Shown: piece by piece, positions 14,029 to 21,627 of the stretch
Layout of the letters: each line of letters opens with the position of its first letter
Position numbering within the stretch: the first letter of the stretch is position 1
Assembly (NCBI GenBank): GCA_003216975.1
Contig: QCHY01000004.1
Location: forward strand, 1 to 64,000
Origin: Prochlorococcus sp. AG-402-I20
Lineage (GTDB): Bacteria; Cyanobacteriota; Cyanobacteriia; PCC-6307; Cyanobiaceae
Length of the DNA stretch: 64,000 nucleotides
Direction: 5' to 3'
Made by a program: the position numbers and the translations under genes
The notes under the pieces: generated by a model
Databases searched by the model: none
Told to the model about the DNA's origin: nothing
Seen by the model: the letters and a program-made list of their open reading frames with translations, nothing else

Positions 14029-14169
14029 CTAAAATGCTGATTTGCCTTTACCTGATCTAAGAAGAAATAAAGTAGGCAATGCTAATAGAACTGTTACTGA
14101 AGTAATAAGTATTAGATTGATAGTCAACGAACTCACTCCTAGTTGAGAAGATGATAATGCAAAAAACAT
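14029..14169 (-). CDS. Small membrane protein, ALSSSQLGV family, 46 aa
   Basis: The preferred start is MFFALSSSQLGVSSLTINLI; an upstream ATG at 14244 gives a basic, unrelated leader. One helix, then LRSGKGKSAF. Paralogs: 17501-17737 (MILALTSSELGVNSFTINLI) and, more distantly, 28653-28832 (HFFFALSASEMGL). The motif A-L-S/T-S/A-S-E/Q-x-G defines the group. Function unknown. Confidence 0.6.
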   Translation of the reverse strand: MFFALSSSQLGVSSLTINLILITSVTVLLALPTLFLLRSGKGKSAF

Positions 14170-14282
14170 TGGATTTGAAGTCGAAGTTGTTTTATTTTTA
14201 ACTATATTCTTTTTAAATTTATTTCTTGTAAAAGGTTGTAGCAATTATTCTCTATTTTTGATTTAGTTTTCATTATTCTGAT

Positions 14283-14567
14283 TTATGGTTTTGTATTGAG
14301 TTCACTTTGTATATCTTTCTTTTTCTTTAGAGCTTCTTTTTCGATTTCTTTTTTTGCATCTGATTCTTTTTCAGAAGCTATTTTTGCTGCTAATGCAAGT
14401 GATTCTTCATGAGCTATCTTTTCCTCTAATTGTCCTATTGTTCTCATCCATTCATTCACACTGACTTCCTTACATGCCGCTTCGCATTCTTTCTTAAATT
14501 TTAGGAAGGGAAACAAATGATGATTTGCTGTCTCAGGGTTGCTTGCTTTTAAACTATCTTCAGGCAT
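14283..14567 (-). CDS. Coiled-coil protein, 94 aa
   Basis: Starts MPEDSLKASNPETANHHLFP. Residues 45-88 are Ala/Glu/Lys-rich heptads (LALAAKIASEKESDAKKEIE), a probable coiled coil. Two Cys lie before it. Function unknown. Confidence 0.5.
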   Translation of the reverse strand: MPEDSLKASNPETANHHLFPFLKFKKECEAACKEVSVNEWMRTIGQLEEKIAHEESLALAAKIASEKESDAKKEIEKEALKKKKDIQSELNTKP

Positions 14568-14789
14568 TTATTGGAGTTGAAGGTTTTTAAATTATCTATT
14601 AATTGTTGTATTGCATTTCGATTTATTTTACGAGATTAAAGTTCCTTTTATACTTCAAACCTCAATGTGATTTTTTTACTTCAAAAAAGTAAAAATTTAA
14701 TAATTTCTTTGAATAAATAGTGATGTTAGTTAGTTCCCTTTTGTATATAGATTTTAATTTTTATCTTAATTTAGTAGGACTAAGAAACA

Positions 14790-15020
14790 TTGGTTATGGA
14801 ATCTTCATTGGCTCTAGCTATTATCTTGACATTTGTCGGGATAATTATTTTCATATTAATTTCAAAAAATGATCTCGGAGTGACAACTTTAAAGAAAGAT
14901 CCTGAGGCTCATACGACTCTGATCGGGTCAGTAGCTAAAGGCATTCCTGGAACTGATATCTTAGAGTCAGGCAAGGTGCAAATCACAAAAGATTCAACTG
15001 AAAATGCAGTTCACAACTAA
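14790..15020 (+). CDS. Single-helix membrane protein, 76 aa
   Basis: One N-terminal helix (LALAIILTFVGIIIFILISK) and a polar tail (LIGSVAKGIPGTDILESGKV). MVMESS at 14790 or MESS at 14796 are both possible starts. The 3' end overlaps the next gene by 17 bases in another frame, suggesting coupling. Confidence 0.6.
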   Translation: MVMESSLALAIILTFVGIIIFILISKNDLGVTTLKKDPEAHTTLIGSVAKGIPGTDILESGKVQITKDSTENAVHN

Positions 15021-15234
15021 TGTAGATTCAAGTGAAGAAGTTATTTGGTCATTGATTTTAAATAATTTGACCTCTAAATTATCAACTGAAGCTTCAGCTG
15101 CGACATCTAGTTTCTATCGAACTAAGGATGGTATTGAGTGCTCAGTCAGAAAAAAAAATGGAGATTTGATTGCTAATTGTTATTCCGAATCAGATCGCAT
15201 GGGAAAACGCCGTTGGACTATCGATCTCAAGTGA
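15004..15234 (+). CDS. Hypothetical protein, 76 aa
   Basis: MQFTTNVDSSEEVIWSLILN, then YRTKDGIECSVRKKNGDLIA and RMGKRRWTIDLK. Soluble, mixed strands. It overlaps the membrane-protein gene upstream. Function unknown. Confidence 0.55.
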   Translation: MQFTTNVDSSEEVIWSLILNNLTSKLSTEASAATSSFYRTKDGIECSVRKKNGDLIANCYSESDRMGKRRWTIDLK

Positions 15235-15434
15235 TTTCATGAAACGATAGACGTTTATTTTGTAAATTAAATCCAATACTTTTTAATGGTTTCATGGCTT
15301 AAATTAATCCGTGTAGTAATTACTTGAGATACCTTGATGTAAATAAGAAACAAGGTTGTGTTTCATTTCTTCTAGACTGTCTTTAGGTATAGGAGTGAAA
15401 ATGAAATACATATTTTCCAAGTCTGAGACAGTAT

Positions 15435-15746
15435 ATGTTCATGTCATCTGCTGATTCTATTTTCTTTAAGAGTCGAGCAGAATGTTTTAGTAATAGTAAG
15501 CTTCATTCCTTAGATAAATATTGGAGTATAAACAACTCACACCCTATGCATAACCAAATGCATGAAATAATTGAAACCATTTTAAATGCTAGAGGTGAAA
15601 AGACTATCAAGCAGTCAAGATTAGATTTGGTTAGGAACCTTGAAAGATCTTTATCAATCTCCACTCCTATGGGGCGTTTGAGTGCAAATATAATTTCTTT
15701 TATTTCAAGTTTAATTATGTCTAAGGTTAAGCCAACTAATTTATGA
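15435..15746 (+). CDS. Hypothetical protein, 103 aa
   Basis: Ser- and Asn-rich protein (MFMSSADSIFFKSRAECFSN) with a helical C-terminal half (LVRNLERSLSISTPMGRLSA). No family recognised. The next gene follows 9 bases later. Confidence 0.5.
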   Translation: MFMSSADSIFFKSRAECFSNSKLHSLDKYWSINNSHPMHNQMHEIIETILNARGEKTIKQSRLDLVRNLERSLSISTPMGRLSANIISFISSLIMSKVKPTNL

Positions 15747-15755
15747 ATATCTAAA

Positions 15756-15959
15756 ATGAGTAGTCAATATAAATCTTTAATTGAAGCCAGAGATCAATGG
15801 CAGAGTGATATAAAAATGTACAAGGATTTTCTTAAAGGAGAGTCTAAAACCTTTGAAGGTAGATACGGTGCTGAAGAATATATTTCAATGGCTGAGAATA
15901 GATTGAACGATATCAACCTAAAGTTAAAGGAAATAAAGAAAGAAAATCTATCTGAATAG
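15756..15959 (+). CDS. Helical hypothetical protein, 67 aa
   Basis: MSSQYKSLIEARDQWQSDIK, then EEYISMAENRLNDINLKLKE: two charged helices, likely a small coiled coil. Nine bases after the preceding gene, so probably in one transcript. Confidence 0.5.
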   Translation: MSSQYKSLIEARDQWQSDIKMYKDFLKGESKTFEGRYGAEEYISMAENRLNDINLKLKEIKKENLSE

Positions 15960-15994
15960 ATCAAAGATGAGAAGCCCAGCGGTTAGGACAAGTA

Positions 15995-16723
15995 TTAATA
16001 TTTTTCTTGATTATCACTAGATAATTCCAATGATTTATTCAACCATTCTTCAACTTTATTTTTAGAGCCATACCAATCCTTACCAAAAGGTTTTCCGTGT
16101 GCTGTTTCTTTCATCACTACCTGTTTTGAGCCAATTAGTAATGCTGAATCTCTAGGGACTAGTCCATCTCCAATAACATCTCCATTCCCATTCAAGGCTC
16201 TATAAGATGACCTGCTTAACCTCAATGAGGTTTTTGTCGCAATAGGTCCGTTCAAGTCTAATTCACCAGCAACAGATATATAATTAACGTCTGAGCTATA
16301 GAAACTACCTGGCAATTTAGAGCTTACAAAATTACGTAGATATGTGGCTCTTTTTGCTTGATTGGGACTTCCTAGTGTAATTAAGCAATTAGCATAATCC
16401 TTCCCATTGTAGATCTTCCGACTAAATAAAAGATCTGATAAATACAATCTGAGGATCATGCCTCCAGAGCTATGACCTATCAAAGTGACTTTATTTGTAG
16501 ACGATTCGTTCGATAATTTATTCACTATTTTATCAACTTTATCAAGAATGATCTTCCAACCAAATGACCAATTAGTACTAAGCCACTCTATTTTATTTAC
16601 TGGAACTATTACTACTTTGTTATTTGTTCTACTTTTAATATATTCAGTCATTTCCTTATATGCACTACCGTCAATCAAGAAACCACCAAGGATAACAATT
16701 GGCTGATCAAAATATTTATTCAT
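15995..16723 (-). CDS. Alpha/beta-hydrolase (lipase / PGAP1-like)
   Basis: 242 aa. Strand PIVILGGFLIDGSAY, then the nucleophile elbow GHSSGG (TLIGHSSGGMILRLYLS, residues about 85-100), an acid in DGLVPRDSALL and the His in ETAHGKPF, giving a full catalytic triad. The cap region is small, as in class-2 lipase and PGAP1-like esterases. Cytoplasmic, since no signal peptide. Cargo of the inner unit. The substrate is unknown, probably a lipid or ester. Confidence 0.75.
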   Translation of the reverse strand: MNKYFDQPIVILGGFLIDGSAYKEMTEYIKSRTNNKVVIVPVNKIEWLSTNWSFGWKIILDKVDKIVNKLSNESSTNKVTLIGHSSGGMILRLYLSDLLFSRKIYNGKDYANCLITLGSPNQAKRATYLRNFVSSKLPGSFYSSDVNYISVAGELDLNGPIATKTSLRLSRSSYRALNGNGDVIGDGLVPRDSALLIGSKQVVMKETAHGKPFGKDWYGSKNKVEEWLNKSLELSSDNQEKY

Positions 16724-16946
16724 GCTTTAGTACAAGACCTCAAACGAATTTACTCTGAGAAGCATTGTAATCATTAACTTATTGAAATTTTTAAAATGCT
16801 TAATTTTAATAAACTTACTAATTTAATTAAAAGCTCTTAGAAGATTCTCTGATAGTAATAGCGACTACATATCGATGTATGGAATGACATTCTATAAAGT
16901 CCTCTCCAAAAAAGCATTTAAAGTAAAAAGAAAGCAAGGAAAGTAG

Positions 16947-17303
16947 ATGAAGGATGTAGCAATACAATTTTTTAACGGTATCGACGAAAAGGTTATTCCA
17001 GAAATAAGGCTTACAAAAAGCAAAGATGGGCAAGCAGGACAAGCTTTTTTCAGATTTAATAGTCCTGACGCATTATTGACAGATAATTTTAAAGAAATAC
17101 AGGGAATGTATTTAATTGACGAAGAAGGGAAAATAACTACTAGAGAAATAAATATCGCTGTTTCAAAAAAAAACGGGAAATATACTGCTATAGAGGCTAT
17201 TTACTGTTGGAGATCACAAAGAGATTTCAATAGATTTATGCGTTTCGCAAATCGATATGCCAAACAAAATGGTCTTGCTTATGAAGAGAATAATGACAAG
17301 TAA
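16947..17303 (+). CDS. psb28: Photosystem II assembly protein Psb28
   Basis: 118 aa, the usual size. Psb28 binds early PSII assembly and repair intermediates on the cytoplasmic side near CP47. Diagnostic stretches are IQFFNGIDEKVIPEIRLTKS, then GMYLIDEEGKITTRE and NRFMRFANRYAKQNGL. It lies inside the inner tRNA-Pro unit among unrelated small genes. Either the host copy has been captured by the island or this is an accessory second copy; the window cannot tell. An AAGGAAAG precedes the ATG. Confidence 0.9.
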   Translation: MKDVAIQFFNGIDEKVIPEIRLTKSKDGQAGQAFFRFNSPDALLTDNFKEIQGMYLIDEEGKITTREINIAVSKKNGKYTAIEAIYCWRSQRDFNRFMRFANRYAKQNGLAYEENNDK

Positions 17304-17308
17304 TTAGA

Positions 17309-17365
17309 ATGAAACGCTTTTTACTCCTCGCCCTAACTGCTGGTCTTCTCTCCCCTATCTATTAA
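17309..17365 (+). pseudogene. Orphan signal peptide, 18 codons
   Basis: MKRFLLLALTAGLLSPIY then TAA. This is a textbook signal peptide of Prochlorococcus exported proteins with no mature part, so most likely the 5' remnant of a deleted secreted-protein gene. It starts 5 bases after psb28. Confidence 0.5.
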
Positions 17366-17500
17366 CTACAGATGCATGTGTCTAATAATACTTTTTAAAA
17401 TATCTTTTTTTATTCTCTTGCTGTAAATTGTCTCATTTTTTTAGATTAGGTTTATTTATTGAAGATAAATATAAGAATAATATTATTTTAATCTATTCAA

Positions 17501-17737
17501 ATGATTTTAGCTTTAACGTCTTCTGAGCTAGGAGTCAATAGCTTCACCATTAATCTCATTCTTCTTACGGCTATTGTTGTTTTATTAGCTTTGCCAACTT
17601 TCTTTCTTTTTAAGTCAAGTCAGGGCAAATCAGCTGTATCGAAAAAAACAGAGGTTGAAAACATAGAAGCCGAAAAAATAGAACCTGAAAACATAGAATC
17701 CGAAAACATAGAACCTGAAAACATAGAATCTGAATAA
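17501..17737 (+). CDS. Small membrane protein, ALTSSELGV family, with IEPEN repeat tail, 78 aa
   Basis: MILALTSSELGVNSFTINLI and a helix through LPTFFLF match the paralog at 14029-14169. After KSAVSKK comes an extra tail of five-residue repeats (VENIEAEKIEPENIESENIE) encoded by near-perfect 15-base DNA repeats that continue past the stop codon. The tail looks like a recent repeat expansion. Confidence 0.6.
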   Translation: MILALTSSELGVNSFTINLILLTAIVVLLALPTFFLFKSSQGKSAVSKKTEVENIEAEKIEPENIESENIEPENIESE

Positions 17738-17774
17738 ATAGAATCTGAATAAACCCTGTGTAAGAACTAAGTAA

Positions 17775-17852
17775 TAGGTTCTTTCTGGGCTAATCACCGT
17801 GGGGCATCTGAAGGGCGCGGATGAACCTCGGCAAACCCCATACAAGAACCTA
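17775..17852. ncRNA. Candidate structured RNA
   Basis: A GC-richer island in AT-rich DNA with nested pairing: TAGGTTCTT (17775-17783) with AAGAACCTA (17844-17852), GGGG (17801-17804) with CCCC (17836-17839), and CATC (17805-17808) with GATG (17820-17823). No good ORF covers it. Strand and class are unknown and it matches no riboswitch consensus I recall. Confidence 0.4.
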
Positions 17853-18019
17853 ATACTTAAATCAATTAACAAGTTTCATATTGGAACCCCTATTCCACAT
17901 CACACGCTACTAAAATTTCACACTTAATTCTCTTCCCAAGTCCACCTCTTTCATATCTATTTGACGTCATTTGAAGACATGTGGTTTCTATTTTTTTTTG
18001 AATTGATTACTTGATGTTT

Positions 18020-18175
18020 TTATAATAAATCATATTTTGAATCCTCTTTGATCTCGTTCCAAAGGTTTTTTATTGATTGATTAAAACCATTTGAAGTAAG
18101 AAACTTTCTTGTTTGAGCAACTCTTTCTTGAATGATTTTTTCTTGTGGAGTCATTTCATTATTAGAATCAGTCAT
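18020..18175 (-). CDS. Small helical protein, 51 aa
   Basis: MTDSNNEMTPQEKIIQERVA followed by a basic helix and a Lys/Asp-rich end (NLWNEIKEDSKYDLL). Soluble; no family recognised. Confidence 0.5.
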   Translation of the reverse strand: MTDSNNEMTPQEKIIQERVAQTRKFLTSNGFNQSIKNLWNEIKEDSKYDLL

Positions 18176-18397
18176 GTGTTTGGAGCATATATATTGATTT
18201 TGAATTTTCTTAAAGTATTTGAGAAGTGATAGCCGCTACAATATAAGTTTTATTAATAACTAACAGATCGCAAATGACAGAAATGCTCAAACTCCTAGCA
18301 GTGTAAAAACTGATCTTCAACATATTCTTTAGAAAAAGCTCGCTATGATAGTCATTATCTGATTGTTGGCTCATCATCTATAAAATAACCAGGAGTT

Positions 18398-18532
18398 ATG
18401 ACTTCTAAATCTTCTCGAAGTGTTGTTTTAATGGAAGAATATAAACAGTTATTGCAGGATTTCTTTTTTACTTGTTTTCAATTTCCAAGAGTTGTATATG
18501 GATTTTCTATTCTTCTCTTCTCTAAGAATTAA
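18398..18532 (+). CDS. Possible small protein or truncated gene, 44 aa
   Basis: ATG 18398 has a good Shine-Dalgarno (CAGGAG, 7 bases upstream). MTSKSSRSVVLMEEYKQLLQ looks genuine, but the second half is aromatic-rich and overlaps the end of the opposite-strand gene at 18449, suggesting a truncation. Confidence 0.35.
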   Translation: MTSKSSRSVVLMEEYKQLLQDFFFTCFQFPRVVYGFSILLFSKN

Positions 18533-18712
18533 ATTATCAGCTGCAATCATTGGATTATCATTTGGTATGAAAGGGGCTCTTAAACAAATACCTAGACCTT
18601 TAGCTTCAATATGAATACCTCCTTCCATATGAACTATTTGAAAAGTCCAATTTTTTTTCCAATACAGTGTGAAAGGATTGCTTATATAACCTGCATGCCT
18701 TTTAAAGAACAT
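18449..18712 (-). CDS. Hypothetical protein, 87 aa
   Basis: MFFKRHAGYISNPFTLYWKK, then FQIVHMEGGIHIEAKGLGIC and an Arg/Lys-rich C-terminus. Strand-rich soluble protein. No family recognised. Confidence 0.5.
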   Translation of the reverse strand: MFFKRHAGYISNPFTLYWKKNWTFQIVHMEGGIHIEAKGLGICLRAPFIPNDNPMIAADNLILREEKNRKSIYNSWKLKTSKKEILQ

Positions 18713-18822
18713 TGCTAATTAGACATTTAATTAATAGTTAGCAAAAGATATTAGAAGTAAAAGCATTAATTGCTACTACTTTTCTAATTAAACCTAGTTA
18801 CAGTCACTTCTAAAGAAGGAAC

Positions 18823-19086
18823 CTACAAAGGTCCTTCGAGCTTATAAACAATATCTTTGCAGTTATTTCTTTTGTCGAACTCCTTGGCTTCATCGCTTTC
18901 TAATGATGCTCCAAATTTATCCATATCGGTGATATTGATTAAGGTATGAGCTTTATGGTCGTTGACTTTTACAAACTCATAATCACTCACATAATCCTTA
19001 ACCAAGCAACCAAAAAAATTCTCAGTAATTTCCTTTTTAAATTCTTCAAAAGTACAGCTAAAGGTGGAGATGATCAGGGTATTCAT
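18823..19086 (-). CDS. Small dimeric-barrel-like protein, 87 aa
   Basis: Start set at MNTLIISTFSCTFEEFKKEI; an upstream ATG at 19107 adds a His-rich leader. The strand-helix arrangement with HTLINITDMDKFGASLESDE recalls the DUF3764-like protein at 4345-4623, so a shared fold is possible. Confidence 0.5.
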   Translation of the reverse strand: MNTLIISTFSCTFEEFKKEITENFFGCLVKDYVSDYEFVKVNDHKAHTLINITDMDKFGASLESDEAKEFDKRNNCKDIVYKLEGPL

Positions 19087-19190
19087 TAAAAGGTGGTGAC
19101 AATGCAATCACCTTTGCACAATTAGGATTATATTTCTGTCCAGAAGGCCATCTCTTCAGGCTCTTCTAACAAAAGTATTTCTAAAAACTA

Positions 19191-19295
19191 ATGTCATTCA
19201 CTTGTGCTTTCGCATGGCTTTGCGCTGTGCTTATGGTTCCACTAATGCTGTTTATCTGGGCGTTAGATACCAAGAAAACAAGAATTAACAGGTAA
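19191..19295 (+). CDS. Miniature membrane protein, paralog of 1964-2071, 34 aa
   Basis: MSFTCAFAWLCAVLMVPLML then FIWALDTKKTRINR. The last 26 residues match the 1964-2071 protein almost exactly, while the 5' flanks differ. The nucleotide match extends past the stop into GGTA. Confidence 0.55.
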   Translation: MSFTCAFAWLCAVLMVPLMLFIWALDTKKTRINR

Positions 19296-19354
19296 AGAAA
19301 TTAAAATATCAAAAGTGATATTGGAAATTATTTGATTTTTTAATTAGTTTCAGA

Positions 19355-19400
19355 TTGGGGATGGATTGCGGATTCCGTTGGAATTGGGCGCAGTCCCCAC
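19355..19400 (+). ncRNA. Structured leader upstream of 19446
   Basis: GATTGCG (19364-19370) pairs with CGCAGTC (19388-19394), extended by GGGG/CCCC (19357-19360 with 19394-19398, register uncertain). An inner hairpin ATTCC/GGAAT with loop GTT lies inside. The element sits about 45 bases before the start of the next gene, where a cis-regulatory RNA would be. Confidence 0.4.
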
Positions 19401-19445
19401 AAGTATGTGAATGCTTTTTTTATTAATGCGAAGCTTAAAAATTAA

Positions 19446-19745
19446 ATGAAGATTACACGAATCGCATTAAAGACGTTTTTATTCCTACTCCTTATTGCGT
19501 TTCTTCCCTATTTACTACGTTTCATTTTTATTGTCATTCTTGGGATTGGTATTTGGAGTGGAACACCAAAGAAGGAAGAATGCCTAATACACGAACGAAT
19601 AACTGGTCAGCTATGTCAGGGGTTTAATCCAGATGGATTTAAATATTGTGATCGCTTCCCAACCGATGAAAGATGCGTTGAATTATGCAATCTCTATCCA
19701 GATTCTAAAAGATGTCGAAAATTACGTTTGGAGGAAGGGAAATAG
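19446..19745 (+). CDS. Membrane-anchored Cys-rich protein, 99 aa
   Basis: An N-terminal hydrophobic region (FLFLLLIAFLPYLLRFIFIV) is followed by a domain with eight Cys by sight (EECLIHERITGQLCQGF, KYCDRFPTDERCVELC, SKRC), probably disulfide-bonded outside the membrane. The upstream hairpin may control it. Function unknown. Confidence 0.6.
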   Translation: MKITRIALKTFLFLLLIAFLPYLLRFIFIVILGIGIWSGTPKKEECLIHERITGQLCQGFNPDGFKYCDRFPTDERCVELCNLYPDSKRCRKLRLEEGK

Positions 19746-19832
19746 AATTTTTTAAGGCTAAATATGTAAGAAAGTATAGAACTTTTTCATTCCTACAAGA
19801 AAAGCTAAGAGCTAATTAAATCATTAATACGT

Positions 19833-20264
19833 TTATTTCCATTCTCCATTCCTTCTGGCACTGCAAGCATGTAGTTCTTCGTTTGGTCCGTCATGAATGC
19901 AAGTCTTCTCTCTTGTTTCTACGTTGTAAGAAAAAGTTGGATATCTAGAAGGATCTTTTGAAACAGCACTCAATAAGTTGTTTTCATCACCATCGCAATT
20001 TCCACTAGCTGGAAGGAAAGTATATATATTGTCTATTTTTGGAACAGTAAAAGTTGGATTTTCTTCTCCGTTAGATTTTTTAACTAAACATTCCTTGGCT
20101 ATAACGTTAACCGTATTGATAGCGTGAGGAACGGGAGCCCGCTTCTTGATAACTGTAACTTGCGGGATAATTATCGCTATTGCAACAAATACAAAAAGAG
20201 TAAGGCATCCAAATTCACATCCAGATTTTATACAACCATTACCCCTCTTACCCGTATCGCTCAC
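19833..20264 (-). CDS. Pilin-like membrane-anchored protein, 143 aa
   Basis: A short basic/Cys lead (KRGNGCIKSGCEFG) is followed by a helix CLTLFVFVAIAIIIPQVTVI and a globular domain with NVIAKECLVKKSNGE and paired Cys near the end. The layout recalls cyanobacterial type IV pilin-like or GspH-like proteins, but the GFTLxE cleavage motif is absent. Surface exposure is likely. Confidence 0.5.
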   Translation of the reverse strand: MSDTGKRGNGCIKSGCEFGCLTLFVFVAIAIIIPQVTVIKKRAPVPHAINTVNVIAKECLVKKSNGEENPTFTVPKIDNIYTFLPASGNCDGDENNLLSAVSKDPSRYPTFSYNVETREKTCIHDGPNEELHACSARRNGEWK

Positions 20265-20305
20265 TTTCCGCGTATTTCTTTTGAGCTTTTCTAGTGGAAT
20301 GCTTA

Positions 20306-20461
20306 TTAGAAGTTTGCCTTGCCTAGAAAAAATTGAAAATTCTCCCCAACAACTCCACTTTGCGAGGGATCAGCATCTTTTGAGGATTCAGCCTTTCCTT
20401 CATTGATCGCTATGGCTAAAGCCTGGTCAAATAAATTTGGCTTCTTTTCTTGTTTATCCAT
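20306..20461 (-). CDS. Small hypothetical protein, 51 aa
   Basis: Start MDKQEKKPNLFDQALAIAIN at 20461. The frame is open upstream into the att flank (ATG 20503, leader MEIKGFNGLRHNGY), exactly as at 2582/2624. Acidic, soluble. It is the first gene downstream of tRNA-Pro. Confidence 0.5.
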   Translation of the reverse strand: MDKQEKKPNLFDQALAIAINEGKAESSKDADPSQSGVVGENFQFFLGKANF

Positions 20462-20464
20462 ATA

Positions 20465-20635
20465 CCCATTATGCCTAAGTCCGTTAAATCCCTTTATTTC
20501 CAATGATTTTAAATTCTTTTTGGGTGCATTTTGGGTGCGCTAAAAAATAGGCATCAAAAAAGACAGGCTGGGAAACCTGTCTCTGACTGATCGGGGCGAC
20601 AGGATTCGAACCTGCGACCTAGTGCTCCCAAAGCA
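20465..20635. repeat. Direct repeat of tRNA-Pro 3' region, proximal copy
   Basis: Partner of 2586-2756 (offset 17879, no gaps, seven mismatches by my count). It includes the 18-base motif at 20479-20496, the terminator and the tRNA 3' half. Here it continues into the complete tRNA. Confidence 0.9.
20553..20582 (-). terminator. tRNA-Pro terminator
   Basis: AGACAGG (20561-20567) pairs with CCTGTCT (20576-20582). On the minus strand the stem is followed by six T just after the tRNA 3' end. Confidence 0.85.
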
Positions 20636-20664
20636 CCCGCGCTACCAAGCTGCGCCACGCCCCG
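20591..20664 (-). tRNA. tRNA-Pro (anticodon UGG)
   Basis: A complete 74-nt cloverleaf: acceptor CGGGGCG/CGCCCCG, D-arm GCGC..GCGC, anticodon loop TTTGGGA (UGG) and T-loop TTCGAAT. CCA is not encoded. It is the integration target of the island to its left; the 3' half is duplicated at 13242 and 2712. Confidence 0.97.
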
Positions 20665-20954
20665 TTACTGCTTTTTTAGACTCTCACTAACTTTGTGCTT
20701 TCTTGTGACTAATCATGCATGCGCATGATTACTATTCTTAGGACATTTCTAGGACATAATCCTTAGCCTAAAAAAACAAGACTAGCTAGATAGGAAGAAA
20801 CCCTAAAAGAAGATGTTAGAAGTTTAGCCCGTGGGTGGAACGTTCAGGAAGACATAGGAAAAATCCACCATTTTTTTTTAAGGATCAAATTATTACAAAT
20901 TCAAGGGAACGATGCTTTTAATCTTATTTATATTTTTTAAACGACGTAGACAGG

Positions 20955-21177
20955 TCAATCACGTATAAGGACTTCTGCAATCCCCCAGTTGTAAAACCAA
21001 TAATCATCATCTACTAATCCGTAATATTCTTTAGGGTTAACTGGTTCTTGCCACCATCCATTTAAACCACCTGACGCTCAGCATGACCAGATGGATCCTT
21101 CATCAACAAATGAAAAACTCCTGCTTGTTCACTCTGATGATATTGATCATTCCATCCACCTTGCCCAGCCTCAAACT
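20955..21177 (-). pseudogene. Frameshifted conserved-looking protein
   Basis: The minus strand encodes EFEAGQGGWNDQYHQSEQAG through PSGHAERQVV and then a stop at 21062-21064. The adjacent frame carries on without interruption as NGWWQEPVNPKEYYGLVDDD and ends IAEVLIRD at 20955. Together they read as one protein of about 75 residues with a frameshift near 21065. No clear start. Family unknown. Confidence 0.45.
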
Positions 21178-21194
21178 CGTGGGATTTCCCCAAA

Positions 21195-21389
21195 ATGGTT
21201 ATTATGAAAATATTAACCGTGAACCCTTTGGCGCCTCACTTAGACCACCCTTTTTTAATTTTGACTTGGCACATACTCGTTGGGTACCTTATTACTGTTA
21301 GTTGTGACTGGAACTGGATTCCATTAACAAAAGAAGAGAGAGAAAGAGGGCCTTCTCTTGACCAAGTCAGAGGTAAAATCTTTAACTAA
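21195..21389 (+). CDS. Hypothetical protein, 64 aa
   Basis: MVIMKILTVNPLAPHLDHPF, then a helix (LILTWHILVGYLITVS) and LTKEERERGPSLDQ. An alternative plus frame overlaps, so the call is tentative. The real start may be internal. Confidence 0.35.
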   Translation: MVIMKILTVNPLAPHLDHPFLILTWHILVGYLITVSCDWNWIPLTKEERERGPSLDQVRGKIFN

Positions 21390-21627
21390 CAATTTAAATT
21401 TTAAAAACATTTAACTTGATTATTAGATGAATTCACGAAAGAGGTATTTTTCACTAGAAAAACATATACATAAAATTACTTTTTAGGAATTGAGAGCGCT
21501 ATGAGTCAAACTAAATAAAAACCAAATAAATAGAAATCATAAAAATACGGTTAGACCCCATACTAGGAATCACAAAGATGAAAACAATGTACTAACTTTT
21601 ATTTTTATCTTGCGAGTCCAAGGTCAA
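21390..21627. other. AT-rich intergenic stretch
   Basis: No convincing frame, tRNA or hairpin seen. The gap continues from 21745 to 21956, also without a gene I can support; the intervening 21628-21744 holds a micro-gene. Confidence 0.4.

Noticed and set aside
14790..14870. High-light-inducible (Hli) protein
   Set aside because: No chlorophyll-binding motif of the E-x-x-N-G-R-x-A-M type found here or in the other single-helix proteins.
17630..17872. Minus-strand frame with FYVFRFY repeats
   Set aside because: It is the antisense of the IEPEN repeat tail of 17501-17737; composition unlike real proteins.
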